Below are positions 1-10,310 of a DNA stretch of 64,000 bases, piece after piece. The stretch spans positions 23,587,501-23,651,500 of the forward strand of contig NC_069669.1 in NCBI RefSeq assembly GCF_027244095.1. The letters run 5' to 3'. The stretch is from Hemicordylus capensis (lineage: Eukaryota > Chordata > Lepidosauria > Squamata > Cordylidae). The notes under the pieces were generated by a model. That model was not told the DNA's origin, made no database searches, and saw nothing but the letters and a program-made list of their open reading frames with translations. Position 1 is the stretch's first letter. The number at the start of each line of letters is the position of its first letter. Made by a program: the position numbers and the translations under genes.

Positions 1-2112
1 TCCTTCCACTAGATGCCCCTTTAAAGTACTCCGTGCTAGTTGGGCTTTCTCTCCCTCCGCCTTTAAAATGCTAAAGCAATTTATACAATCAAGAGTCAAA
101 GCAAACCTTATTCTTTGGGGCATATGGGGAATAAAAGCTGTTCACTAAATCAAAGACTTGATTTCACATGAGCCCGAACGGCAAACACGATGCCTGACAC
201 TTCAAATTAATGCTTGCCAGTCAGCGAGATCTCCTCTAGCCGACGCAGCGACACTCCCTCTCCTCCAACACCGTTTCCTGTAGGATTTATGAGATTTCTC
301 CTGTCGTAAAACTCACCACTTTGCTGCAGAAGCTTTGCAAACACCGATCTGGATGGCTGCGTTTTCTTTGTCAATCTGTCTGCATTTATTTGCATGCCAG
401 ATGGGAATGCCGTCAAAAAACCCGAATGTGGCATTCAGTACGCTGCTCTCGAGTATACACACAATACCCAGAATGTAGGTGGTGGTTGTTTTTTCCAGAG
501 GGGAAAGGGATACAGAATACCACCACAGGGAACAGGATTTTTTCTAACACGAGGCTTCTCGGGATATTTGCGAGGAATATTGGCTGACATACACAGGTTA
601 GTTACACCAGGTATGCAAACTGCATCGATGCAAAACCTGCACCGACGATGTTGCGCAAGAGTACGCCCAGAAAGAGTGCAGGCTATTCATACTTTGCCAT
701 CGGGCCGTGCAGCCGGATCATTCCAATAGCGAATAAGAGCACTGTTGGAATTCATTCTGGCATGATTTCCATTGCGCTCTATGGGGTCAGAAATGTCCGC
801 ATCAGTCCTCTGTGGCAGGCCTGCACAGCATCAGGCCCAGGGGCCAGATCCAGCCCACAGGGGCTTTCTTGCTGCCCGCCCAGGGAGGAATTTCCCTCAG
901 CAACAGCAGGAGCCCTGAAGCGCTCCAGGACTGGATGACGGGGGTGGCCTCCTGGGAGCAGCAGCAGCGATTTAGGGGGAGGAGGAGGAGGGGCTGCTGG
1001 GCACTCCTTGGGGGCCGGCCTGCACTCTGGGTGCCCCACTGACTGAGCAGGGGCCGGGCCTATTTCCTGGGCAGTCGCCTTGGTTGAAAGTGTGGGTCCC
1101 TTGACAGGGGGAAAAGATCCCTCATACTTGTTTTCATTCATATTGTTAATAATTATGTTTAATGTTATAATGCACTGAAAAGTGACCTCTGCTCCCACAC
1201 GCCAAGCCATGGTGGGTTCTGGCCCACCCCAGCTCCGTTCTATCCGTTCTGTGTTGGAATGGCCATAACTGTCCAAGTGGATTCTCTGACTCCCCTTTTT
1301 GTAGCTGTTTCTGCCATTACACCTTTTTAAAAAGAATCATTAAACATCAACAGGTGGGCGGATGCCCTTCACATAGTGTGCTGTCATTGTGTATTACCCC
1401 CCCCCCATGAAATCTGATGATTCATGACCTTATTTATAAGAGGCCTTTTATCTGGTATGCAGTTCTAATTATATTTGCATATTATCTGGTTACAAGAGAT
1501 AAACAAAGAGAGTAAACTTATTATTTCCAAGGGGCTTACTCCTGTGCAGCATCATTTGCAGAGATTGTGCGTTTGGGCAACTCGCAAACATGCCGAGGCT
1601 GCACCCCTGCGTGGTGTGTCTGCTGCCCACGGCCCGTGCTTGGGTTGGAGGGCCGGATTGTCAGAAGAGCAACGCTGTCTCCTTCCCGTCTAAGGCACCA
1701 GCAGAAATGCAGAGCTGGGGGGTCAGGAGTTGCCCTTGGGAGAAAAGTGAAGGCCGGGGTGGAGGGGGAGGCAGTTCTGCAGGTGCTGCTGTCTTGGCCC
1801 ATTCCAGATGTGGCTCACGTCTCCAGCGAGATTAAACCATGAGCCTGCAATAAAGTAGGATTTTAAAGCAATTACTTGCCAAGGTTTTGACATAAAAATG
1901 ACTTACAGCCAATACCAGCCACTCGTTTGGAGCAAGTTTTACTTTTAATGCTAAGACGTCGAGGATAATAGTTAGTCACCAGCATGAAGCTCAACAAAGC
2001 CCTTCCCTGGTGGACTGAAGGCGGTGTTTGGGGACCAGGGTCACTGCAGCAGGCTCATTCCTCATGAGAGCCAGCCGGGCAGTCTTCTTCAACCTGGCCC
2101 CCTTGGTGGAGA
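1..2112. other. single-copy DNA, no gene seen
   Basis: I see no recognisable repeat family, RNA gene or credible coding exon here. The open frames are short, overlap on both strands and show no domain. The only low-complexity features are a C-run near 1399-1407 and an AT-rich patch near 1138-1165. Confidence 0.5.
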
Positions 2113-2419
2113 GGAGAGCTGGTCTGGTGGGAGCCAGCACGACTTGCCGCCTTAGCTAAGCAGGGTCCGCCCTGGTTACTTATGAGTGGGAGACTTGAAG
2201 TGTGAGCACCGTAAGATCTTCCCCTCTTAGGGGATGGAGCCGCTCTGGGAAGAACATCAAGGCTCCAAGTTCCCTCCCTGGCAGCAGCATCTCCAAGACA
2301 GGGCTGAGAGAGTTTCCTGCCTGCAGCCTTGGAGAAGCCGCTGCCAGTCTGTGCAGACAATCCTGAGCTAGATGGACCCAGGGTCTGACTCAGTAGAAGG
2401 CAGTTCCTTATGTTCCTAA
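2113..2419 (+). mobile_element. composite 5S/tRNA SINE, copy 1
   Basis: A full-length member of the most abundant SINE in the window. In order it has a leader (ggagagctggtctggtgg), a 5S rRNA-like block with gctaagcagggtc and gtgggagac, a tRNA-like block after the cccctcttaggggatgg segment, a unique body (gccagtctgtgcagacaat) and a 3' end (gagctagatggacc ... ccttatgttcct) that resembles the local CR1 LINE 3' end. SINEs are non-coding Pol III units moved by a partner LINE. CpG and small-indel decay suggest an old insertion. Confidence 0.85.
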
Positions 2420-3391
2420 GCCCAAAACTCCGCACAGCTCCCCTGGCACCATGAAGTGTCCATACGCACCATGTGTAGTCCTTTCCACCATTTCCCCTAT
2501 AGATCTCTGTGGGGAAAGTGCCAGGAAGGACTACACTTCCCAGCAGTCCATGTGCACCTTCCGAGCTCCCCCCCCCCACTCCACTCGGCACTTGCAGAAG
2601 AAGCTTGCAGAAGACGTGTGAGCCCTTCGCTACTTCCAGGAACTCAGGCCTGAGTTCCTGCGAAATCCAGGAGCTTTGGGGGCTGGCTCATCAAGGCCAA
2701 GGGATCCCGGAGCTGGAAGCGTTTGTTTCAGAACCCGCTCGCTTCCCAGTGCTTCCTCCCCCACGAAGCCTCCCAACATCAGCTAAACATCACATTAAGT
2801 GAGGCTTAAGATCTCGTTTGTATTCAGGGTGCATTCGCTTCCTCAAACAAGGCACACCTCGTGCAGCCTCAGCCTCCTTTTCTGGACCAGAGGAGGAAGC
2901 CGAGGGCAAGGGGGCCCCCTTGGGCCAAAGGGAGCTTCAGGAGAGCCAGGGCCCCCCGGGTCCTGAAGGAGGGTGTCCGCACGTGCTGCTGCTTCCTCTG
3001 CCTCCTTGGGGTCTGTAGCAGGGTCTGCCTTGGATGAAGGGGGGGCAGCCCCAGGGGTCATCCCCAGGGGGCAAAATGACCCACCCTTGGAGCAGCCCTT
3101 GGGGGCTGACGTGACTCTTCCACACATGGCAAGGAGCACCTGTCCTCACCCCCATGGCAAAGCATGATGAGGGAGAAGAGGAGGCTGCGGTCTTCCCTCC
3201 CTCTTCCCGCCTCCCTGCCCCCCCCCACCACTCAACGCTTGCAGGAGTTCATTTTGAAAGGATTCTCAGGCTGGCTCCCACCAGGGGTATGGGGGGCAGG
3301 CAGGCAGCAGTGGGCAGCTGGTTGCCCCGGGGCACCACCATGCCTTGGCCGCCCGGGCCTGTCCCCCTGGCGTCTCGGCTCTCCTCCATCC
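2420..3391. other. GC-rich single-copy DNA
   Basis: C- and G-run-rich sequence. Several long overlapping open frames exist on both strands, but they result from high GC and lack domains. No repeat family was recognised. Confidence 0.45.
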
Positions 3392-3500
3392 TCTAACAGG
3401 GATGCCCAGATGTTGAGGACCACACCGCCCCTCATCCCCAGCCAAAGGCCATTGCAGCCGGTGATGAAGCAGGGCGTTGCAGTCAACCATGTCTGGGGAT
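3392..3500. mobile_element. palindromic MITE, diverged copy
   Basis: The left arm reads gatgcccagatgttgaggac and the right arm ends gtcaaccatgtctgggga, with the typical centre (ccccagccaaaggccattgc). This is the window's foldback family, but the arms are heavily mutated. Confidence 0.6.
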
Positions 3501-4339
3501 CGCTGCGCCAGGGGAGGGTGCACGCTGCTGCCTCTGCCTCCCCCACCCCTTGGCCTGTGGAGACTGCAGTGGGGGGAGGAGCTGAGCTGCTGCTTGCCTC
3601 TGTGGCTGGCTGCTCTCGCCTTTCCCAGCCCCATTGGCCAACGGAAGCGCCCCCTGGAGGAGCCCACCAAAGGTGCAGGAGGCGCTCCCCTGGCCAAAGG
3701 AAGGGTGTGGGCTGTCACATGCCACCGGCACCAGCTGCCGATGGGGCTGTATGGGCCCGTAGATGGCCCTCGGCCAGGCCCATCCTAGCCAAACCCCACC
3801 ACACACACCAAGTGGATGGTTGTGATGAAAAACCCATCTTGATGGAAGCCGTCACTACCGGTTGGCCTGGAGGGTGAGAGATGGGCTAGCGAGCCCTTTC
3901 GCTGCTCTTCTCCATGGCATGATGCTGTGAACATGGATACTGGGTGGGTTGCTGACATCTTTCCAAGCCTCCAGTGGTCTGCAATGCACCGCTCCTCTTC
4001 TTCCGAGGCTCATTACCTCTCCGGTGGCTCCTTGCAAGACTTCAGTGGGGGGCTGCATATTCACAGGGCTTCAGCCACGAGGATCAGAATTGCCGCCTTC
4101 TGATCTGGGGTTGGGGCGGGGGCAGATCAGTGCCACCAGGGCCTCTGCCTGGCAGGCTCAGTCCCCAGCAGCAGCTCCTGCCCGGAAGCTCAGAGGAGTG
4201 GCTGCCAAACACCTCCTGGAAAACAAGAGTTCTCTAGTCTAAGCACTCCATTCAAAATGAACCATTCTGGTCCACTTGTCCATGGCAGCCAATACCTGAG
4301 CACCCTTCCTTGCATCAATGCCTGCGTTTCCTCTAACAT
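3501..4339. other. GC-rich single-copy DNA
   Basis: Same composition as 2420-3391. The open frames here overlap one another on both strands and look composition-driven. No element was recognised. Confidence 0.45.
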
Positions 4340-4429
4340 GAATTCCAAGATGTTGTTGACTACAACTCCCATCACCCCCACCCAAAGACCACTGCAGCTT
4401 TGTAGCTGTAGTCAACAGCATCTGGAACA
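4340..4429. mobile_element. palindromic MITE
   Basis: Foldback element with arms aattccaagatgttgttgac and gtcaacagcatctggaa. The left arm keeps gactacaactcccatcac, a match to the ZNF143-type consensus ACTAYRNNNCCCR. The right arm is shortened. There is no coding capacity. It is probably a non-autonomous DNA transposon, superfamily not determined. Confidence 0.7.
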
Positions 4430-4754
4430 CGGCTCAGCACCCCTCTCCTAATTTCAGGATTTACACTCTGGGGCTCTGAATACAGCACCCATTGATGCAG
4501 ATCATAGCAAAGAGCAAAGAGGGAAGCCGCCGTCCAATGTCATCATTAACAAGGCATTGATCCAATTATCGGTCTTCCTATTTCATTTCCCATTTACAGC
4601 CTTGTTACCACCTTTGTGACATCAAATGGATTTTCGGATGCTGCTGGAAATAGTTAAAGATGCCAATGGGGCTCAATAGAGGTGATCCAACGTCCCTCTG
4701 GGTGATTTTCTGAGATGAATAAAGCTGTCTGATCAGTTGCCATTGCTCTTGGAG

Positions 4755-4757
<3 letters not shown>
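4430..4757. other. low-repeat AT-balanced stretch, possible conserved element
   Basis: Around 4490-4740 the composition shifts to balanced AT with few runs and no repeat match, unlike its GC-rich neighbours. This is the character of many vertebrate conserved non-coding elements. That reading is inference only, since no alignment was possible. Confidence 0.2.

Positions 4758-4804
<47 letters not shown>
4757..4804 (+). repeat. (TG)n microsatellite
   Basis: About 23 uninterrupted TG dinucleotides. Long and pure, so probably polymorphic. Confidence 0.97.
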
Positions 4805-4805
<1 letters not shown>

Positions 4806-5087
4806 TGGGGGTTGATTGTGGGGACCGAATGTAGGGTGCAGTTAGGGGGCTTTGGATCCCGCAAGGACCGGTGTTCCTCCTACAAGGCTGGCTTGGACTA
4901 AGGTCACTGCAGGATCAGGGCCATTGCTGGGGCTCCTTTAGCGGCCACCTCCTCTTCCTAATCAGTGGAGGTATCTTTGCAGTCTAGGTTTTGTTTAGTC
5001 CCTGCAACTTGTTGGATGGCCAGCAATCACTCTTAATCATTCCTAGCCAGGGTGAGCTAAACTCTCTTTGGGAGAGGAGGAAACGGA

Positions 5088-5395
5088 GGAAGCTGCCTTC
5101 TTCCGAGTCAGATCCTTGGTCCACCTAGCTCAGTATTGTCTACACTGACTGGCAGCGGCTTCTCCAAAGTTTCAGGCAGGGATCCATCCTTGCCAGCCCT
5201 ACCTGGAGATGCTGCCAGGGATTGAACCTGGGAGCTGTGCACGCAGTCATGCAGATGCTATTCCACTAAGCTATGGCCCCATACCTTAACTTACAGTGCC
5301 TGCATGTAGTCTCCCAACCAAAAGCAAACCAAGGCAGACCCTTCTTAGCAAAGAGGACAATTCAAGCTGGTTACCACAAGACCAGCTCTCCTCCA
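5088..5395 (-). mobile_element. composite 5S/tRNA SINE, copy 2 (minus)
   Basis: Full-length reverse copy. It keeps the best tRNA-like block of the family: at 5219-5228 it has the reverse complement of box B GGTTCAATCC, followed by ccactaagctatggcccc, the complement of a box A region. The 5S-like block is reversed (tagtctcccaaccaaaagc, cttcttagc). Its head lies about 55 bp from the head of the plus-strand copy at 5450, so the two form a head-to-head inverted pair. Confidence 0.85.
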
Positions 5396-5449
5396 GGTTA
5401 GACCCTAACCGGCCCTATTGCCAAGTAGCTGAGTGGAGCTATATGTGCA

Positions 5450-5765
5450 TAGGAGGGCTAGTCTAGCAAGCATGAATTATCCCCGTTACTAAGCAGGGTC
5501 CACCCTGGTTTGGATTTGAATGGGAGACTACATGTGTGAACACTGAGATATTCCCCTCAGGGGATAGAGCTGCTCTGGGAAGAGCACCTGCCTCCTTGCA
5601 TGCAGGAGGTTCCAAGTTCCCTCCCTGGCAGCATCTCCAAGACAGGGCAGAGAGAGACTCCTGCCTGTAACCTTGGAGAAGCCCCTGCCAGTCTGGGAAA
5701 GCAATACTGAGCTAGCTGGCCCAAGGGTCTGACTCGGTATATGGCAGCTCCCTATGTTCTTCCTA
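5450..5765 (+). mobile_element. composite 5S/tRNA SINE, copy 3
   Basis: Full-length plus copy with actaagcagggtccaccctg and gaatgggagactac in the 5S-like block, gcatgcaggaggttccaag in the tRNA-like block and a CR1-like end (gagctagctggcc ... ccctatgttct). Confidence 0.85.
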
Positions 5766-6011
5766 CCAGCCCAGGTAGACGGGGACCTGGCACGGGGTGG
5801 CTGGCTGGCTGGCGGCGGGGAAGGAGAGCTCTAGCGGGCACTCAGCCTGTGTCAGCTGGAAATGTCACCAGGTGGGTGTCTCTAAGGGAGAGAGCAAGGC
5901 AGGGCCTGCTGGCTCCGCTCAAAGGTCTGTCCCATCCAGCATCCGATTCAGGTCCCGTCCAGGTCCCAGGCCCTGAATTGCACTCAGAGGTGCAATTTCC
6001 AGAGCAGGGCT
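5766..6011. other. single-copy DNA
   Basis: Short GC-rich spacer with no recognised feature. Confidence 0.4.
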
Positions 6012-6120
6012 CTCTACCCTGGTCCTCCAGATGTTGCTGGACTACGACTCCCATCATTCCCAGCCAGGCTGGGGAAGATGGGAGTTGTAGTCCAATAACC
6101 TCTGGAGGACCAGAGTAGAT
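6012..6120. mobile_element. palindromic MITE, best-preserved copy
   Basis: A near-perfect ~53-bp inverted repeat. The left arm runs from tctaccctggtcctccag through ggactacgactcccatcatt, and the right arm from aagatgggagttgtagtcc to ctggaggaccagagtaga, with a loop of only a few bases. Each arm carries one ACTAYRNNNCCCR match facing the other. The arm identity marks it as one of the younger copies. Confidence 0.85.
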
Positions 6121-6508
6121 AATCCCTCCTCTAGAGCCCCTGGGGAGGAAGCTGAGGCCTGGAGGTTAACTCTAGCAACTCACCTGGCCCCATGTAGACC
6201 AGAGTGCACCCCATGAGGAGAGTGTGTGAAGAGGGATGGGTGGGTACTAAGAACAGCCGTTCTGATGTGCGTGTGACGCAGCAGCAGCAGCAGGAGGGCT
6301 CCTCCAGTGCCAGGCAGGGGAAGATCAACACTGGTGGACTGTCTGCCGGGGAAGCTGGCCTGCCATTGTTCAAGGAGAAGCCCTGGACATACCAGCTCCT
6401 AAGGAAGTCCGAAGCTCCTGCAGAACATGCCATGCACAGAAGGAGAGGCCCTGCTCTTCAGCTCTGATATGCCGCACCCTAGTGGTCAAGGCATGATATT
6501 ACTGCTCC
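6121..6508. other. single-copy DNA with short CAG run
   Basis: Unremarkable sequence holding a short (CAG)4 run near 6281-6293. No gene or repeat family was recognised. Confidence 0.4.
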
Positions 6509-6672
6509 GAAGAACAGCCCTGCCGGATCAGGCCCAAGGAGGCCCAACTAGTCCAGCATCCTGTCCCCCCCCCCCCCCGTGGCAAGAGAGGAAGGCAGGT
6601 CCTCGCCTGCTGTGGCTCCCCTGCAGCTGGTCTATTCAGAGGCATCTTGACTCTGGGAGGCTGGAGGTGGCC
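6509..6672 (-). mobile_element. CR1-type LINE, 3' UTR fragment (minus)
   Basis: Reverse of the local CR1 3' end: gaagaacagccctgccggat, ggcccaactagtccagcatc, then ggctggaggtggcc. It holds 3' UTR only, so it is a severely 5'-truncated insertion. A long C-run sits inside it (about 6565-6580). Confidence 0.8.
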
Positions 6673-6933
6673 TCCCCCACCCCACCCCCACAACAGACAC
6701 AATTCCCCCACACCCGGTTTTCATGGGGCAACCCTAACCCTTACTGAGTTCACATAAGAATACTATTATCAGAGTGACATTAACATTAAAATCTAAAATC
6801 AGACACAGAGGAAAACCTGGAAAACTGGTGGAGGGGAAGGACTGCTGAGAAGAACCCCTTTCAGAAGTAGGGAAGGCACTGAGAGGGCTCCTGTACATGT
6901 AATTCTGTATAGTTCAGAGCTCTGGTAGCTGAG
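6673..6933. other. single-copy DNA
   Basis: No recognised repeat or exon. Confidence 0.4.
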
Positions 6934-7250
6934 GCAGAGCTGGTCTAGTGGTAGCCAGCATGACTTCTCCCCTTTGCTAAGCAGGGTCCACCCTGGCCTG
7001 AATTTGGAGGGGCAACAACACTGGAAGGGATTCCCCTGAGGGGATCATGGGGAAGAGCATCTGGAAAGAGCATCTGCCTGCTGGCAAGCAGAAGGTCCAG
7101 GTTCCCTCCTGGGCAGCATCTCCAAGACCGAGCTGGGAGAGACTCCTTCCTGTAAACTTGGAGAAGCTGCTGCCAGTCTGTGTAGATAATACTGAGCTCA
7201 ATGGACCCATGGTCTGACTCGGTAAACAGCAGCTTCCTCTGTTCCTATAA
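6934..7250 (+). mobile_element. composite 5S/tRNA SINE, copy 4
   Basis: Plus copy with gagctggtctagtggtagc, tgctaagcagggtccaccc, gcagaaggtccaggttccc and gtgtagataatactgagctc, ending agcttcctctgttcc. The 5S-like box region is partly scrambled (gaatttggaggggcaac), so this promoter is probably dead. Confidence 0.8.
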
Positions 7251-7626
7251 GAAATAAGGCAGGACTTGCTGCCCAGAGCAAGAGCGCCCCTGTGATGCTG
7301 AGGAGAAGAAAAGGGACGTGGGGTAAGGATTGGCCTGGAGTCTCGAGAAATTGGCCACCCACAGGCTGTGTATTGGGATAACCCTGAGTCAAAAGACTTT
7401 TCCACAGCATCTCCTGGATCCTCCTTTCTACAGGGTGCTTGTTTTCCATATCCACTGTCTCAACCAGCCTCTGAAGCAGGTCACTCTTTTTGAATCATCA
7501 CTTCCAGGAGACTTGAACCCAGGTCTTTCTGACCACACAGGCTTCTAAAAGTGGGGAAGGTCAGTCATAAGGAAGAACATGGGAAGTGGTTTACTGAGTC
7601 AGACCCTTGGCAACTCACGATTACAA
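7251..7626. other. single-copy DNA with a SINE 3' fragment
   Basis: Mostly unrecognised. Near 7578-7608 a short reverse piece of the composite SINE 3' end occurs (tactgagtcagacccttgg). Confidence 0.4.
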
Positions 7627-7776
7627 AAACTGGGTTTGTGGAGCGCTCACTCGGCAAACCCGGTTTAAGGGGAGGGGTAGTTTGACCACGGGGCTCGCAG
7701 CCAAGCCTGGGGGTTCACACGAGGGGAGAAAATCGAGCTAGCCTCCGCTAGCCCGCTTTTCTCCCATCATGTGAAC
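7627..7776. repeat. two adjacent hairpins (foldback MITE remnants)
   Basis: Hairpin 1: AAACTGGGTTTG at 7627-7638 pairs with CAAACCCGGTTT at 7655-7666, with one mismatch. Hairpin 2: gttcacac at 7713-7720 through agctagc pairs with gctagcccgcttttctccc and atgtgaac up to 7776, with a four-base centre (ctcc). The ttcacac and gtgaa ends resemble the array at 14.7-15.2 kb. A non-autonomous DNA transposon origin is inferred. Confidence 0.6.
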
Positions 7777-9040
7777 AGCCTAGGGTCAAGTGAGTCCTTT
7801 ATTACAACGATAATTTTTCAGACATTTAAAATACATTACAAAAAAGAAGAACCCGGGTTCTGCACAAACGTTATACAGAAATATTGAATGCACAGAATGC
7901 TCACATCAAGAATACACATATAGAACAACAATATAAAAGGTAACCATAGACTAAACTGCCCCTCAGTAACGTGGAGCAAGAAAGCATCACAGTCCATAGC
8001 AATCGAACTGCTCCTTCCACAATGAATCTTTTCTTCAGACTTCATCTTTTTTCTTCAAGTTGCAGAAAGTTCTCCTCTTTTCTTTGGAGGCTACAGGGGA
8101 GAGGTTACCAGCACTTCACCCTGACCATAGGACTTCAGCTCCCATGTCCCTACATCACTTATTGTAAGAACAACTTTCAACCTGTTGGCACGAATCTCTC
8201 TGGAGAGGAAAAATCTGCTAGAGAAACAACTTTAAATAGAGTCAACTTAACTGTATATCTAGCATCCTAATAAGGGAGTAAAAACAGTTGCTTAACAGGT
8301 TAATGCATACCTCTTTGATATCAGCCACTTTTATACACTTCTGATTTCTTCAAATATTCTCCTAAGTAGGAATTTACCCACAATCCACATGGTCATCTAT
8401 ATAAATCCGTCTGCTAGGGGAAAATGTTCTGGTCTGTGGATCGCAATATATTAACTGATTGATAGGGGAAAAGAAAATCAAAAGCATATCTAAACATAGG
8501 TTAATATATTCCTCTTTGACATTAGCCTTTTATAAACTTCTGATTTCTTGCAATATCTTCCTAGGTAGGGATTTATCAACAATCCACATGGCACTGTGTA
8601 TAAGTCTACCTGCTGGGTAAAAAGGAAGGCATATTAAAATTCTTTCATCTTTTCAAATAATCCATGTATCAAAATAAAACATTAACAATCTTTAACAAAT
8701 GTGTTAGTTTCAAACATCACAATAATCGTTTTTTCAGATTCACTAAACAAATACTCACGCAAAGCAGCTAGGTCAGGAAATTTGCTCCAAGAAAAATTCA
8801 ATTTTTCTCCAATCCAAGTTTAGAATCAGGGCTCAGAAAATCCACTAGTCTTCCTATCTGTGATGAGTGAAAAAGGATGCCTGACGAGCGAAAAAAATCC
8901 TGACGAGTAATGTACCAACATAGCTCAATGAATAAAATTTTGGTTGGACTCGTGAACAAAGCAACGTTTTTTTGACTCCTGTTTAGAATACTCAGTTTTT
9001 AGTCGTGACTGCTATTTTTTCTTGTCTATTTTACCTTCCG
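7777..9040. other. AT-rich unclassified repeat-like region
   Basis: A sharp change to AT-rich DNA. It starts like the reverse of a retroelement tail (tttattacaacgataatttt) and ends near 8860-8960 with repeated cctgacgag motifs and aataaaattttggttgg. That arrangement resembles the ends of Penelope-like elements, but no protein similarity was found. It encloses the 201-bp duplication annotated separately. Confidence 0.3.
8297..8616. repeat. 201-bp-spaced direct duplication
   Basis: Two copies of a ~120-bp block, 8297-8420 and 8498-8616. Shared phrases are aggttaat, cctctttga, acttctgatttctt, aatccacatgg and the ending ctgctgggg or ctgctggg. Divergence of roughly 15-20 per cent by eye indicates an old tandem duplication. 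Confidence 0.75.
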
Positions 9041-9049
9041 TTCTGTTTT

Positions 9050-9240
9050 ATTGCATTTAATAGGGGATGGTTTTTTGCATTTATTAGTGGGGTGTGTGCA
9101 TTTAGTGGTTGTTGTTGTTTTTAATTAGTAGTGGGTTTGGGGGTTTGTGGCATTTAGTAGTGTGTGAGGCTTGCATTTAATAGTGGGTTTTGTTGTTGTT
9201 TTGCATTTAGTAGGAGGTTGTTGTTTTTTCATTTAAGAGC
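9050..9240 (+). repeat. degenerate minisatellite, unit 20-30 bp
   Basis: About eight units beginning gcatttaatagtggg or a variant, at 9053, 9077, 9098, 9122, 9150, 9173, 9203 and 9230, separated by T- and G-rich runs such as ttttgttgttgtttt. The G/T strand asymmetry is strong. Confidence 0.75.
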
Positions 9241-9284
9241 AGGCAAGCGGCCATTCATCCATTCATTCAGTGGCTCGGGCTGAT

Positions 9285-9440
9285 TAACATTAAAATAAAA
9301 AAACACAGAACACAACAATTAAAATCAAGAAACATTTAAACCAGATTAAATCTAATTAAAATTCAAACAAGATATTGTTAGAAGCCAGGCTGAAGAGAGG
9401 GGTCCTTAAGGCTCTTTAATAGGCAGGATACAAACAATTT
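9285..9440 (-). mobile_element. L2-type LINE tail fragment (minus)
   Basis: AT-rich reverse 3' end (aacattaaaataaaaaaaca, cagattaaatctaattaaaa) followed by a gggtccttaaggctctttaa segment seen in L2-type 3' regions. Too short to show coding sequence. Confidence 0.4.
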
Positions 9441-9539
9441 AAACAAATGTATTACTTTCTTAGGCATGAACTCTTCAAGCCGATACAGAATATTCCAGGC
9501 TAATTTACCTCACAGGGCCAAGGATAAAATAAACTCACG

Positions 9540-10310
9540 CTTGAAGCCTCTCTTTGCAGCAGCCAGCCTCTGACTTTGAGACTAATCTGAAAACAAGAGC
9601 GAAATGGGTAGTGCAGTTTTGCTTGGCCTGGCTTGTCTCTTGTTGCCTCCATTGGTCTGTTCTTGGAATAGGTTGGGAAAGAACAAGTTACATAAGTTAT
9701 TTGAAGTGTGAGTGAATGCACATTTATTTTTATGCATGAGATATTTGTGAAGGATTACATCTTAGATTTCCTAATACACTTTTCACAGTTTTTTTTTAAT
9801 ATTCTCTTGTGACAATCCGTATGTAATAAATAAGGATGCTCAGTATTAGTATACATATTTATATTTTGTATATGTTCTTCAATGCTCTGATAAAACCTCA
9901 TCACGAAAGAGACTGGGACAGCTTGTCTTGTCCTCACTCTCCTTGCTCCTTTGGCTCTTTCCTGAAATCTGTTGGGAAAGAACAAGTCATTTATTTTGAA
10001 GTGTGAGCAAAACTTGTTGAATATACTTTTCACAGTTGTTTCATTTGTACAATGCCTTGTGACAATCAGTGTGAAATAAATATGTATGGTCAATATTTAT
10101 ATTTTGAATAAAATCGAAGAACTATAACAAACAAAACTGAATAACTATGTTGAATACATCTTCAGTTCTCTGACAAAGCGCCTCCTCATCACAAGATTGA
10201 TCAGGTCAGCTTGTCTCGCCTTCTGTGTCCTCCTCATTCCTTGTGCTCTTTCTTGAAACCCGCTGGAAGAGAAAAAGGCATGTCATTTATTTTAAAGTGT
10301 GAGCAATACC
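9540..10310 (-). repeat. three-unit ~295-bp tandem repeat resembling a duplicated exon
   Basis: Aligned blocks start near 9669, 9968 and 10262 on the minus strand, spaced 299 and 294 bp. Units 2 and 3 have a pyrimidine tract plus AG like a splice acceptor (ttctttcccaacag at 9969-9982; tttttctcttccag at 10263-10276). Each is followed in the same phase by similar peptides, RFQERAKGARRVRTRQA and GFQERAQGMRRTQKARQA. Unit 1 encodes FQEQTNGGNKRQARPS after a decayed acceptor. Unit 3 stays open for about 38 codons before a stop. The peptide is basic, and I do not recognise the family. It could equally be a non-coding satellite with chance acceptors. Confidence 0.55.

Noticed and set aside
3164-3877. 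237-codon open frame on the plus strand
   Set aside because: GC-rich, overlaps equally long frames on the other strand, has no domain, and runs through a palindromic MITE.
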